NCBI GenBank assembly: GCA_008694505.1
Contig: VZDJ01000223.1
Location: 4,563,747-4,627,746, forward strand
Length of the DNA stretch: 64,000 nucleotides
DNA from: Cyanoderma ruficeps
Lineage: Eukaryota; Chordata; Aves; Passeriformes; Timaliidae
Direction: 5' to 3'
Position numbers and translations under genes: made by a program
Notes under the pieces: model-generated
Seen by the model: only the letters and a program-made list of their open reading frames with translations
Databases searched by the model: none
Told to the model about the DNA's origin: nothing
Part shown: piece by piece, positions 1 through 11,863 of the stretch
Numbering within the stretch: the stretch's first letter is position 1
Layout of the letters: each line of letters opens with the position of its first letter

Positions 1-649
1 GTGGCAGATAAGACAAGCCCCCAAAGCGAATAAAACAAGCCCCCAAACTGATACCTGGCCAGACAACCACGGGCCGTGCCCCCCTCTGCCCGCCCCGTGT
101 GGGCATCTCCAGAGAGACACTGGCAGAGATAAGGGTGGGTCTGCTGGAGGAGAGAGGGGGAAAAAAGGGGGCGCGGATATCTGGAGAGCCTTTCCCAGAG
201 CGTGTGGAGCGACCTCCCCTCTGACAGAGCTGAGATTTGCCTGACATCTTCTCCCATCCTGCTCCGAGGCCGATAGCTCACGGCAGGTTTGGGTTTTCCA
301 AGGTTTGGGTTTTCCAAGGTTTCCGCCGGGGATTTGTGGGGATCGGTCCAAGCGCACGTTGTCTTCCCGCTTTTCTCGTTTTCCAGGGGGCCTGTGCTCC
401 ACAGAGGAAATGTTTGTAAAGCAGGCTCAAGGGGAACATCACCAGAACGTTCTTTTCCACGTGAAATCCGCGGGTTTGGAAGCGCGTTTCAAACAATTCG
501 GAATTCTGGTGAATTTGAGTGTCTCCCTGCAAAGGTCAGAGCAATGAAGGAATTAAAAAAATAACAAAGAAGTCGAATGTTTTTTTTAAAAATGGCACTG
601 AAAATAATTATTTTTTTTTACTTTTCATCACGTATTATAAACTTTTTCT

Positions 650-692
650 GGTTTTTCCTGTGAGGGTGGTGAGGCCCTGGCCCAGGTTACCC
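650..692 (+). mobile_element. Short CR1 LINE remnant
   Basis: About 43 bases match the internal part of the CR1 3' region in sense orientation: the block running TTCCTGTGAGGGTGGTGAGG, then CCTGG and CAGGTTACCCA. It breaks off before the rest of the 3' untranslated region and has no tail. It is too short to assign a subfamily and could be an old truncated copy. Confidence 0.55.
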
Positions 693-1184
693 ATTTTTAG
701 GCACCCTGACAACAAAATGTCACCTCTGAAGCTTCCCTGTGCTATTAAAGTTTGAGGTCTTTCCAAAGTGATCTCAGTCAAAATCTTTATTATCTCAATG
801 CCACAATATTTCCCTTTTCTTCCAGAAACATCCATTTATTATCATTCCAAACTAAAGCTCAGTTTTGAGCCTGTTCTCCATCTCAAGTAGGTCCCATCCA
901 AAATCCATTTACATTTTGGGACGGGACAAATCCCTCGTTTCCATCTTTGGTTGGGAAGTTGGGGATGTTTGGATGATTTAAATCCCCACCTGATGAGCCC
1001 AAACTGGTATGCAGGGCTGAGATGAGCTGGGCAGCCCTCAAAGGGAGGGTCTGTAACGTGTTGGGAGGGTTGTATTTAGGAACGTTGGGACTTTGATTCT
1101 CCTCTGGGTGTCAAACAGGATTAGAGGCATTGGAATGAGCAGAGCTGCCTAAGAACAGAGGCCAGACAAAATCAAAGGAATAAA

Positions 1185-1400
1185 AAGCAGTTCTATTTAT
1201 AGAAGGGCCTGCAGGTACATTTCAGGCAGATGAAGCCCACCCAAAATGGACAATGGTCACGGGTTTTCACACTTTGATAAGTTTGGTCCATTTGCAGATT
1301 GGAGGTTAATCTTCCAATTACAGCTTCAGCTAATGAAGTCATTTACCCCAAGTTTGCTGCCCCAACTCACTTTTGTTTCCATCTCTGGGGCCTGAGGCAG
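1185..1400. promoter_or_regulatory. Candidate conserved non-coding element
   Basis: This is repeat-free sequence with TAAT-containing motifs (GGTTAATC, GCTAATGAAG), the SRF-like string TCTATTTATAGA and a TTTGATAAG GATA-type motif in about 200 bases. This texture is typical of vertebrate enhancers, but conservation cannot be judged from one sequence. It could equally be neutral unique DNA. Confidence 0.3.
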
Positions 1401-2587
1401 TGAGGTGTCCCTGATCCCCAGGCCTGGAGAGGAATTGTTGTGTCTGCCCAAAATGGGGAAGCAGCAGCTCACACCGTGTGTGGAGTTTGGAGTTCTACAC
1501 TAAAGACCTGCAGGATTACAAATGGATGAGAAATATAAAAGCCAAAACCCTGAGGCATCAAGGGGAGCGAGGGGGCCAGGCCTGATGTGTGTTACCAACG
1601 GGGATTATGGAAACACACGGATATCACCTCCCTCAGCTGGAGCAATGGGCCGGGTTCCCAACCCAGACCTGTGAGTGAAGGGCGATATTCGCCTTGGAAA
1701 GGACTCCCTGATGCCGCCAGACAGGAGGGAGGGAATGATGTGGTTCAGATGGAGCTGGAGGAGGAGACTGGGGCAGGAGCTGCCCCTTCTCAGCACCCCA
1801 GCCCCAACCCCAGCCCGAACACAGCCACTCGTGCACAGAACCTCACTCTTGCCTTGCTGTTGGTTGGAATTCGTTTGGGGGGGGTGGGTTTTTTGGGTCC
1901 TTTTTCCTCCCAAGTTCTGCGTTCAGTGCTTGAAGTGGGATTGAATCTGGAATATTACATTCTGCTTCAGATCTATGACTAAATGAACAAAAACGAAACA
2001 TGAAAGCTTTTATTAAAAAAAAAAAAATTGCACCAAAACAAATCCAACACTGAGCTGGAATTCCTTTAAAGGCATCAGAACTGTGGCTGTTTACCCCCAG
2101 TTAATCTGTCCCACATCCAAGTGCTCTCCTTTCCCCCTTTTCCAGCTGCCTTTTGTGCGGCAAATCCCTGCAATCCCCTTCCCGAAGTGCTGTTTACACA
2201 GCCCATGTTGACTTAGCACTTGAATTGCTCGTCTTGTTTCCCTGATCCATGGGCCAGGAGGATGCTGCGCTCTTGATTTGTAGCCCAATCGATATTTTGC
2301 TTGCCCTGGGGCTACCACGACTGCTGGGGCCTGCTTTCCATGGAGTGATTAGTCCTGACAGCTGCAGCGCACAATTACCTCGCCAGGCTCCCCCGAAATG
2401 CTTGGGCTGCACCAGCCCTTCCCCAAGGGAATCCTGGATGTGGGTCTGGAAAGCCGAGTCCCAAAAGATGGACCGGGAGATGTGGGCAACAAGCAGGAAA
2501 TGAAAGTTAAGCCAGGCAGAGATCTGCCTTAATCAAACCTCGTGCACTAATTCCATTTATTGTTAATTGGTTTCTATTTATTCTGAA

Positions 2588-2655
2588 TTTATTTCTCTTT
2601 ATTATCAACTTATTTCTCTTTATTATCAATTTATTTCTCTTTATTATTATTTTTT
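2588..2655. repeat. AT-rich tandem repeat, 21-22 bp unit
   Basis: Three to four copies of a unit reading roughly TTTATTTCTCTTTATTATCAA occur in a row. The repeat accounts for a short antisense open frame with a repeated IIKRNK motif, so that frame is not a gene. Confidence 0.8.
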
Positions 2656-3650
2656 CCTCGATTCCACTCAAAAATGAAAATCCATTCCCCAAAATTATTC
2701 CCTTCAGTTGTGTCAGCACGAAATTCCTTCAGCATTTATTTCCAATCACCAACTCTCGTTTCTTCCCATTAATCCCATAACTGCCAGAGGAGTTCCATCA
2801 TTTTACTTCCCTCCTGTCAATCAGACTTTTCTTTCAGCTGCTTTAAATAATCAGCTGCCTCCAGCTCCCCAACTCTGTGGTTTGGTTGGTTGGGGTTGGT
2901 TTTTTTTCCACAGATAACATTAACAAAGGTCTCCTGAGGAGCTGTTTACTGGAAACAGAGCAAATATCATGTTCCTCATAGAGTCTACAAATGGCCAAAA
3001 TAAAAATAAACAGAATTTCCTAGGACAGGATGCTGGAGAGGGGATTGATTCCTTAATGAAAACATCCCAACAGGTTCCTTGCAGATCAAGAAGCTGCTTT
3101 TAAAGGAGGAAATGGAGTTCCAAATCTGAGCTGTCTGCAAAAGTTAATAATCGTCCAGTGGTAATTTAGGAAAATCACAAACTCCATGGATTTTTAGAAT
3201 ACCCAACCATCCTCAAGAGAGAATAAAAGCAACTCTGGATGGGATCAGGTCCATTTGCCTCGGAGGGGTTCACTGCTGGTTTTACCTGTGACAGGGGATG
3301 GTGCAGAATGGTGGGGTCAGGATCAGCAAACCTGGAACAGGGAATCTCCAGGTCCCCAAAACCAACACATGGCTCAAACTGGAATTCCCAGAGCCTCCCA
3401 AATCCCCCTCTTCAATGCGCACCCCTAAAATTCACTTTAGGCAAAACACTTGGACAAAAGAAAAGTTTTCTCTCCATAACCCACCGAAGCTTCAGGAGAT
3501 GGAAGCAAAGATGTGGAAGAGCAGAATATATATTTTAACTATTTTTTGTGCAGCTAAACCCATAAAGATCCATCCTTTAACCCCCGTTTTTTCCCTCCTA
3601 GGCTGGCAAGAGCTTTTGGGGCAGCAGTAGGAGCAGAGGGGAGCTTTACT
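2656..3650. other. Non-coding unique sequence
   Basis: I see no gene, transposon or RNA here. It is ordinary AT-leaning unique sequence with a few short homopolymers, such as the T-run near 2900. Small open frames (up to 110 codons at 3298-3630) have no recognisable features. Confidence 0.5.
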
Positions 3651-3654
3651 TTGG

Positions 3655-4280
3655 GAGGGGGGCCTAGAGGCAAATCCCTTAATTAGCTGTTACCAAAGCC
3701 CCAGAGCCATATGGCCACCGTAAAAAGGGGGTTTTAATGCACTGCTCCACTTTATGTCATCAGTTGCGAGCCGTGGATTCACTCTCACCCCTCAGAAACT
3801 CGTGGTTGCACAGAAGAAAAGCTCCGAAGTGAAAACACGGCCCATCTGTTGGCGATAGGGGCGCGCCGCGCGCTCTCCCCGTACATTTCTACATTTCCTG
3901 CCTTGCATATGATTTCAAATATTTGCTCTCGGAGCTGCAAGGTGTCCTACTGTCATAACAGTCAAGTTATTCATTAAGCTGTCAGCACCTCGGCTGCATT
4001 GCTCCCACGGCGGGGTCCCGGCTCTGATTTTTCCATTCCCCCCCTCGGAGCGCTCCCCTCACTCATCGCCGCGCGCGGTTCCCCCTCAGAACGGGCGCGA
4101 GCGAGATCCTCACGTCAACAGATGTAAACCAAAGCTCTGCCTCTCCCCCTGCCACGCTCCCAGCCCCCCGATTTCCGAGGGCACTAATGGATTCCGAGGG
4201 CCCGGCTCCGGTTTTGCCAGGGTTTTTTTTTTTTTTTTTTGTCGCTATCGATGTGATGCAGTTCTTGGCACGCACTTCTG
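3655..4280. promoter_or_regulatory. CpG-dense block with candidate conserved element
   Basis: The stretch contains dense CpG clusters, for example GGGGCGCGCCGCGCGC near 3859 and GCCGCGCGCGG near 4070. They flank an AT-richer core at about 3890-4000 with a CATATG E-box, TTATTCATTAAG and a MEIS/TGIF-type CTGTCAGC motif. CpG is normally depleted in vertebrate DNA, so its retention suggests an unmethylated regulatory element or a small CpG island. No exon or start codon context is evident. An 18-base T-run at 4223-4240 ends the block. Confidence 0.45.
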
Positions 4281-5890
4281 AGCCCCCCGGGGGCCTTCAA
4301 AGCTGAGGAGTGGAGCAAAACAAGGGTCGACCCCCAAAAAAAAGTGACCCCGTGATTGATTCCCAGCGCCGGCGTTTGGGAGTGAAGCTGAGCAGATGGT
4401 TTGCAGCAGCAAAGCCAAGGCACCGAACTCGCAGAGCTTTGCCTAAAATTGGGCTTTTGTGCTGAGCCCGACCCGAGCGCTGCCCACCTTCGGCACAGGG
4501 GGAGTTGGTGTTTGTTGCCACAGTGGAATAAATAGGTCTGCTGGAGGCTGCTGGGGGTGACCTTGGTTTCTGAATTCGGCTCTTTTTTGTGTTTTTCAGG
4601 AGCCTGATATTTGCCACTAAGACAAAACATCATACCTGGCTTCTATTTTCGATAATTTGGGATGATTGGGGACGACTGCACACTGAGGGGAGAGCAGCTG
4701 ACAGCTGGCTCATTTCTCTGCTTCGATCTTGGCTTACGTAGAAAGTTCAAATTCACAGGATTTTACTGATCTTCAGAGGTGCCTTTGACCCATCAAATCA
4801 TCCCATCCCTGCCCTCAGAGCAGGGATGTCACTGATCCTGGGAAAGGACAATCCAGGTGTCCCCAGCATGTGAGAAGAGGGAAGGGGTTGGATCATTCCC
4901 CCTGGATAAGTGTAAAAATGCAACACCCTAAAGCCCTGTCTGTTAGATTCTCCCCTAGCCAGGTGCTTTGAACCATTTCTCTCTCTTCCCCTCAATTCTT
5001 GCCTGGTTTTCCCTCAGTTTTTGCCTGTTTCTCACTGCTGGGCTCCGACTGATGAGGCACAGATGGATGGACAAGCCACAGACATCCAAATAATGTCACA
5101 GTTTGACTGTCATTGCTCTGGGCCTTAACTCTGGCCTGTCTTGCTACACTGCAAGGCCCTGCAGCTGGACCAGATGGTCACTTTAGCTCCCTTCCCACCA
5201 AAGTATCTTATTCCAGAATACAGAATCAGGATAAATTCCATATTCTATTCGCATCCAGCCACTGTGGCTGGACACAACGTGAGGGACACAGCTGCAAGGA
5301 GAGGCTGGCCAGAGTGGCTCTCAAGGCATCAACCGGCCCTCCAGCCCCTGTTCCATCCCTTCCCTTCCCTTCCCTTCCCGTCCCCGCTGCGTTCCCGGCC
5401 GTGTCCGGCAGGTGGCAGCGTGGGGCCGTCCCCTCCGCTCATCTTTTTTTCCTACATAAATAAAACTTTTCGCTCAATTTCGGACGATTTTCATCGATTT
5501 GAGGGAAGCAGGCTCCGGGCAGCCGGGATCGGTGTCCTTAGGGAAGGGGAGAGGGGCAGCCGGGCATGGCCCTGCCCCTAAACGGCTTCTGTAGCCAAGG
5601 CTCTTCTCTGTCGCTGGTTTTCTGCGTTTAGAAAAGGCTGTGCCGGCATTTCACCGTCGGGAGGTTGTCACTGTGTCACTGAGATCCCTGAGGGACACGG
5701 AGAAGTTTGGTATCAGTGTCACAGCTCCTCCGGCTGCAGCCATGGATAAGATCGTGGATAGCAGGGATGGATCCTGAACATCCTCCCCCAAACTCTGCCT
5801 GTTTCCTTCCCTGGAGCAGCTGGAGTGGCAGTTCCCATATTTCACAGGGAATTCTGTACATCCCGTGTGTTCTGTGCTGAAAACACGACA
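4281..5890. other. Non-coding sequence with one simple repeat
   Basis: Unique sequence without a recognisable gene. A short TCCCT repeat (five units) lies at 5356-5380. Open frames on both strands (up to 149 codons at 4184-4633) overlap each other and contain a lysine run translated from the T-tract, so they are not credible genes. Confidence 0.5.
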
Positions 5891-5894
5891 GGGC

Positions 5895-5956
5895 TCTTGG
5901 AGTGAGATGATCTCTAATGTCCCTCCCAAGCCAAACCATTCCACAATTCCACGAAT
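5895..5956 (+). mobile_element. CR1 LINE 3' tail fragment
   Basis: The sequence runs GATGATCTCTAATGTCCCTC, CCAAGCCAAACC and then ATTCCACAATTCCACGA. This is the terminal block of CR1 elements in sense orientation followed by two degenerate copies of the 8 bp tail unit. The rest of the element is missing, as expected from the usual severe 5' truncation of CR1 copies. The divergence suggests an old insertion. Confidence 0.75.
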
Positions 5957-6339
5957 TTCGGCTCCTCTCCCCGGGAGGAGGAGCAGAATCCTCCCCTGAG
6001 GCCTGCACCCATCTCTCATGAGGAGATGGATGTCTGAGGAGGAGGAGGAGGGTGTGGAAGGCTTTACAGCGGCCTGTCTGCACCTGGGGCCGTCTCCCCC
6101 TCAGCGCCCATCCCTGCAGAAACAAACCCTCTCACTCAGCACCGATCTGCTTTAAGCCAGGCAGAAATAAATTCGGGGTGTCACATCTTTCGCCATAGCC
6201 AGGCAGATTTTTTTTTATTATTATTATTTTTTTCCCTCCCTCAATGTTCTCTCCGGGACTGTTTTTATTTCTTTCATCACCGTCAAACAGCAGCTCCTGC
6301 AGCCCTCGGTGCTGCTGCCGTGTGCTCAGCCCTGCACAG

Positions 6340-6680
6340 GTTGGAGCGAGCGGGGCATGTTTGCTCTGACAGGAACTCTCAGCTGGCTCGTTAGAGCCTT
6401 CAGCAGGTGGGGCAGCCCCGAGCAGTTCATCCATCTAAATACAGACGTTATTAGGGCTGACCTTGCCTTGCAGCCCCCACCCCGAACTTCTGCGGGGTTT
6501 AATAAATGGGTCTGAGCCTTGCAGAGAGCGGCCCCACGCTGGGCAGGCAGATAAGAGCAACGCGGTGTTAAACATTCCGTAGGAGCCTGGCAAAGTGGCT
6601 TTGGGTGGAAGCAAATCCTAGGGGTGGGGGGAGAAAAAAAATAAAATAGCTGATTTATTAATCCTGGCCGAGCAGCTGGT
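6340..6680. promoter_or_regulatory. Candidate conserved non-coding element
   Basis: Repeat-free sequence mixes CpG-containing GC-rich parts with homeodomain-type motifs (CGTTATTAGGG, TTTAATAAATGG, GATTTATTAATCC) and an AGATAAG GATA site near 6550. The composition is unlike the flanks. No open frame, splice pattern or promoter start is convincing. Enhancer status is an inference. Confidence 0.3.
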
Positions 6681-8699
6681 AAGAGCACGGTTCACAGTTC
6701 CGGGGAGAATCAGGGTTAAAACCTGGAGGGTTGGAATGATCATTCTCTAATTTTAGCTTCACCAGAATGTTCTGCTCAGTCCTGTGCCACTGGGCTGGGT
6801 TTGTGGTGTGCATGGACGTGGATCGTTGTCCTCACCCGTTGAAGGGAGAAAAGATCAGACCTGGTGACAGTGGCTTTGTTTTCTCTGGGCAGAATTAATA
6901 CCCAGAGCAGGAAGGAGTCAGCAGCTCTCCAGAAATAAAGAACAATCTTTTTCATAATTCCCATCTCCCTTTTGTTTTGGGGTGGTTGAAACTCCTCTGA
7001 CGTTTGGAAATGTTGAAATGGATGTGAAGCGAGGGGAGGTTCCCCAGTTTGTGCAGAGGTTGTTTTACAGCTCAATCTGTTCTGCTCCTGAGCACCAAGG
7101 CAATAAATGCACCAAACTGAAACAGAAGGAATATTTTTTTTTCCCCTCCACTATCCAGGGGAAAAAATAGTCTCTGTTTTTTCTAAAATTTTCAAGTTCA
7201 TTTCATTTTTAAGCATTGAGACCAAAAAAAAAACAACCCAAAAAAAGCTTTTGATTATGTTTTAGCTCTCTGATTGGATCCAAGGCTGACCTAAAATAAG
7301 ACTTTTTGGAGAAATCCCTAAGTAGCAATATTGGCTCAGGCCACCAGGCATTCTTGGGTCATTAGCACTGATTAAGGTAAGAGCAAAGACTTTCATTTTC
7401 TTCTCTGTCACTGTAATCAGCAGCAGATCCTTCTCTCCATCAAGAAACCTTCTCGGATCAAATTAAAACCCCCTAAAGGGTTGTCCCACTGAGCTCTGCT
7501 CCAACCCCATTGTTCTGACGTGATTGTTCAGGGGTGACTCACCAAGGACTGGAAGTCACCGGGAACAATCTCGCGGCCAGAGCTGGAAAATCTCTGTGAT
7601 AACTCTGAGACACTTCAGGAAAACGTGGTCCCGTTTCTTGGAAGTGTCTGATTGCACAAATCCGTGGTGGGATTAGTAAGAGGTGGAGCTTCAGCCTGGA
7701 TTTGATCTGTCGGAGCCACGGTGATGCTCAGAGCAGTGGCTGGGGGTGAGTGAGGCTGGCAGGGAATGAATTGTGTGTGTGTGTGTGAATTTTAATTGCC
7801 CATCTCGACCACAAAACGAGGCAGCGAGACAAATTCTGGGCTCATTATCTGCTCCAGCACAAACCCGCTCTTTCATCATCTCACTGAGGCTCACAAGTCG
7901 GGGTGTGTTGTGTGAACATTCGAAAGGAGGGATTTTTCCTGCATTTTTGGCCATTTTTGTTGCTTCTCCTCCCTTGGAGGGCAAAGCCAAGACCTTCCCA
8001 AGCTGAGATTTCTCCTCTGAGCAGAACAAGAAATATTAAACAGCCACCAGCAGCCACCAAACGGAGGGGGATTCTTATCAGCCAACAAGAAAATCACGGT
8101 TTGCTTTCCTTCCCAGCTCTTTATCTGAGCTCCACACGTGGAGCAGCACGGTGAATTCCAGGAGCAGCAGCAGGGCTGAGCCAGCAGCTCTCAGCTCTGT
8201 TGCTCTTTGCCTTTCAACAGCTCCATTTCTCCTCTGGGCTGCAGTCACACAGACACAGGCCAGGTTGAGATCTGGGGAAAAACAGCAGGAAAAGCTGGTG
8301 TCAGAGCCCCAGACAGTGTCCTGTTGTGTGCAGGGAGAGCAGAGCATCCATCCCTCCACCTTTTTTTTTGGGGGGGATAACCCACCCTGCCCCTCAAAAG
8401 GAGCCCTTGTGGTGGTGAGCAGACCTCGATTTCCTTCAGGCTGTCTGGAAACGCAGCCCTGCAGAGATGGATGGAGCAGGGGAAGATGAGGGAACACAAA
8501 CACCCCCAGTGCAGACACTGCTCTCCTGGGAAAGGGAAGGGTTCCTTCCAGAACTTCCAGCAGAAAGGAGTGGAGCTGGGTGGAAATGGTCAGATCAAAG
8601 TTATTTCGCTGGAAAACGTGACGTTTAGAGATTTTTGTTGACACCTTGATTTGGATTAATTGATCACTGGATTGCTGGATGTGTGTGTACACTGGGAAT

Positions 8700-8985
8700 A
8701 CTCAGAAAACTTAGGTTTGATATTTGATATTGACGTAACCTGTGCTTCTCAAAGCTTCTTGAAATTCTCTTTAAAGTAGAGCTGAGCGAGCCTGAAACGC
8801 TGAGCGTTGTTTTATCCCCGAGAAGGACCTTTTGCTGTATCGATTTGCCTTCAGATATTTCGGTAACGAGCCCGTGCAGAAGGTCTGTGCTTGGCTTGGC
8901 AGAGAAAGGAAAACGCAGTTACTTATGGCTCTGCTGAGCAGTGCTAATTACAGCCTGTGCTGGTGGGGTGTGCACATGTGAGTCA
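8700..8985. promoter_or_regulatory. Candidate conserved non-coding element
   Basis: The block has scattered retained CpGs (GACGTAAC, AACGCTGAGCG, CGGTAACGAG), a GCTAATTACAGC homeodomain core near 8942-8953 and no repeat content. It resembles deeply conserved vertebrate non-coding elements by eye only. Confidence 0.3.
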
Positions 8986-9079
8986 TGTATGGATCACCCC
9001 TTTCCCTTTGGAAGGAGCACAGGAGGAATTTGAACTGCAGGGACGAACAGAAAGGACCCAGAAGTTAATGGCTCACCGA

Positions 9080-9520
9080 GGAATAAATAGTTCCTCTTCT
9101 TGACACCCGCCCGCCCCAGCGCCAGACCTCAGCTGGGCTGGACCAGTAAATCATTAACTTTAATAAGGGATTTGCCAGTTTACACCTCGGCAGGATCTGG
9201 CTCCCATATTTCAACAACAATCCCGCTCAGACAGAGCCAGCACATCGGGCACATTTTGGGAGGGGGGCCTGGCCACGGGGCAGCGCGGCCACACAGCTGC
9301 TGCCCCACTTGGGAACACGGCGGCTCAGGCCGCCCCAAACTCGACTTTCCAATCATACATCAGCCCCTGGGAGCAGCAGACTGTTGTGCCCACGGAGCTA
9401 CTGTATTTTTGTAATGAATCAGACAGGAACGGTGCTTAAGCTGCTCACACCGCTTTAATTTACGGCCTGTGGTAATGTAGTGACAGTAATGTTGTCATCG
9501 TTTGCTCTCTTCCTCTGTGG
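9080..9520. promoter_or_regulatory. Candidate conserved non-coding element
   Basis: Two adjoining segments (about 9100-9270 and 9370-9510) carry homeodomain-type and AT-rich cores such as AAATCATTAACTTTAATAAG and TTTGTAATGAATC, together with retained CpGs (ACCGCTTTAATTTACGG). No repeat or gene feature is present. This is one of the stronger by-eye candidates in the left third of the window. Confidence 0.35.
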
Positions 9521-10558
9521 CATCGAGCCCAGGCTTCCACGTTCTCGTTTTTTTGGGATGGTTTCAAGCTCAGTTTTTTACCCCCACCCTCTCAACACCC
9601 CCCCTGGCCCCGATGAAATGAGACGTCCTTTAAAATGAAATAAATAAAGCCGGCCTCGCTTGATAGCTCCAGGATCTGCTGGGTTTTCTCTCCTGCCTTT
9701 AATGTGCTTTTCGCCCAGGGAACAGAATGAAAACGCATTTTCTCTGGTAGGAACTGGCATGTTCGAGATGGTGTCAGAATTCAGGAACATGACAAGCAAA
9801 ATACAGCTGGACTGGAGGCCTCCACCACACATGGAGGAGGAAATATTGCATTCCCATGCTGTTTTCATGCATGGGAGCGAGCAGCCACATTACAAACCCT
9901 GAAAAACATTGTGAGAACACTTGACATTTCCCAGATGGGCGGCTTGGTTGAGACTCCCCCATCTGCCTCCCCTTTCTCCCCAGGAGTTTAACCCCTCGGA
10001 GCTTCTGCAGGGAAGCTCCAGCTCCTTTTCATGCCCCTGGAAGCCCCACGGGCTGGGCAGGGTTGTTGGAGGGCAGGTGACACCCAAGTCTCGGTGGGAA
10101 ATGTGGTCAAGGATGTGCTGTCCTCATTTTATGGAGAGCCAAGCTCTGCACAAACCTCACTCGGGGCTGGTTTGGGACCAAAATCAGCAGCTCCATCGTT
10201 TTTAATCCTGACAACATCGTGGCCTTGCTGGTTTTAAACTCTCCTCTGGGACCTCTCGAGCTTAAACTCGATGTGTTCTCAATAATTCCATGAAAATCAG
10301 TGAACTGATTTGTACCTGCAGATCAGAGCAGTCGGGGAACAAACCCCAAGCTGGAATTTCTGGGGCATTTCAGATGGAAATCTGGTTGGTGTGTGACCAG
10401 TGTGGAACACCGTGCTGGAGGTTTTCTCCTTGGTAGAGCTCTTAGAGCCCTGAAATGTGTTATTCAAAATTATCTACTTGCTGATTACTCCTTGATTTTG
10501 TCATAATCCTTCCTTAATTGCCACATCTTCTAGGCCTGCTGGCAAGTTTTTAAGTTGG

Positions 10559-10785
10559 ATAATTTTTTAAGGCAGACAGTTCTAAGGCAGACAATTTTTT
10601 AACACTGGCCAATTTTTAAGACTGACAAACTTTCAAGACTGACAATTTTTAAGAATGACAATTTTTAAGACTGACAATTTTTAAGACTGACATTTTTCAA
10701 GACTGACATTTTTTAAGACTGACATTTTTTAAGACTGACAGTTTTTTAAGACTGACAGTTTTTTAAGGATAGACAAAATTTTGTT
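10559..10785. repeat. AT-rich minisatellite, 16-17 bp unit
   Basis: About 13 imperfect copies of a unit close to GACTGACAATTTTTAA occupy the region. Copies differ mainly in the length of the T-run (4 to 7) and by single substitutions. Copies in the right half are more uniform than those on the left. No open frame or transposon is associated with it. Confidence 0.92.
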
Positions 10786-11729
10786 CTCTATCAACTGGCT
10801 GAAAAAACCCAGCCTTTATTTCTCAGTGCCAGGCTGGTTTTTATTCAGCAGGTCACCGAACCCAAGAGCACAAAAGCAAGTCCCTTTAAAATCAGAGCCA
10901 AGCACTTTCTCAGGGGTCTCCCACTGTTCAACAACTGAACAGTGTCAGCCCCAGAGGCTCAGATGCCAAGGTCTACCCTGATATAAAGCTAATCTACCAT
11001 CCAAAAGCCCACTGGATGCAAATCAGAGATTTAGCTACGTCCGCCCCCTTTTTCTTCCTCTCTTGCCTCCCTCTTGATCTCTTCTCTTTCGCTCCCCGCA
11101 ACTCCTTTATCAAAAATAACTCGGGGAAGGAAAAACAAACACTGGAAGACACTCGGCCATGTGTGCGAGCCAGGCCTCTTCCCCCTGCCCTGCTCCCGCA
11201 GCCTGAAAGGAGCTGGAGCTCCAGTTTTGGAGGCAGCCTGAGAAACCTCAGCCAGTTCTGCTCACAGCTGGCCCTGCCTGGCCGAGCCCAGACAAAAGAC
11301 TTCCGTCTTTATCTGGCGCTTATTGAGACATCTCATTCAGCTGGAGATAAAAGGGAAGGAGATGTGCTTTGAAATCGAACCATTAGGGCGGCACAGACAT
11401 CAGCATGCAAATGCCACACGCAAATGGCTTCAAGATGGAGCTCCGGGAGAGGATCGGATCCCGGTGCCAACAGGGGTCTGCCTGCAAAGCCCCTGTGGAA
11501 CCTCGGGGAATTGGGCGCTGTGTTCAAGGGAGGGAGGTGGGAGCTGGATGTGGAAGCAATCCTGGAAGTCAATGGCGATGGGGTGGGTTGTTGCTGAGGA
11601 GTCCCTGGGGTTACTCACCAAAATGACTCCACCAGGCCAGGCAGAATTCCGTTTTGCAGTTTCCCTCCGATCTCCCACCTCGGATGTTCTCGCAGGGCTT
11701 CACGTGCCACTCCCTGTGTTTGTCACTTG
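10786..11729. other. Non-coding sequence between minisatellite and CR1
   Basis: Unique sequence without a recognisable gene. It contains perfect octamer motifs ATGCAAAT at 11016-11023 and 11405-11412. Part of it is listed as a candidate element. Open frames up to 187 codons run through the downstream CR1 tail and LTR edge and are not plausible genes. Confidence 0.5.
11270..11460. promoter_or_regulatory. Candidate conserved element with octamer motif
   Basis: The block contains TCTTTATCTGGCGC, a GGAGATAAAAG GATA-type site and a perfect octamer ATGCAAAT (11405-11412), the binding motif of POU-domain factors. Retained CpGs and absence of repeats fit a regulatory element. Function is inferred. 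Confidence 0.3.
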
Positions 11730-11860
11730 TCACGGAATCACGGAACCACGGAATTTTGGGGGTTGGAAGGGACCTGTGGAGATGACCCAGACAGTCCAAC
11801 CCTGCCCTGAGTGTCCTGGGCAGTGCTGGAGGTGCCCGGACCTGCTTTGCTGTAGGGAGG
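11730..11860 (-). mobile_element. CR1 LINE 3' end fragment
   Basis: Reading on the plus strand, the tail repeats (TCACGGAATCACGGAACCAC) are followed by GGGGGTTGGAAGGGACCTGT and the AGTCCAACCCTGCCC block. This is the reverse complement of a CR1 3' terminus. Everything beyond about 130 bases is lost. An LTR begins immediately to the right and may have interrupted the CR1. Confidence 0.8.
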
Positions 11861-11863
11861 GAT

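Larger units (their letters stand above)
1..2500. other. Non-coding unique sequence, left edge
   Basis: No gene is recognisable here. The first 200 bases are GC-rich, and 590-660 is AT-rich. A 16 bp direct repeat (unit GGTTTGGGTTTTCCAA) occupies about 284-316. A small CR1 remnant is listed separately at 650-692. Open frames up to 131 codons at 1587-1982 resemble no family I know and overlap other open frames on both strands, so I read them as chance. Confidence 0.6.
5957..10555. other. Long repeat-poor non-coding interval
   Basis: No coding gene is recognisable in about 4.6 kb. The longest open frame is 204 codons at 8078-8692 on the minus strand. It has no domain, and its proline/lysine run comes from a T/G homopolymer. 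A short GT run lies near 7771-7787. Several parts look like regulatory elements and are listed separately. Confidence 0.5.

Noticed and set aside
10559..10785. Regular repeats resembling a CRISPR-like array
   Set aside because: The units are directly adjacent with no unique spacers, in a vertebrate-type sequence. It is a minisatellite.
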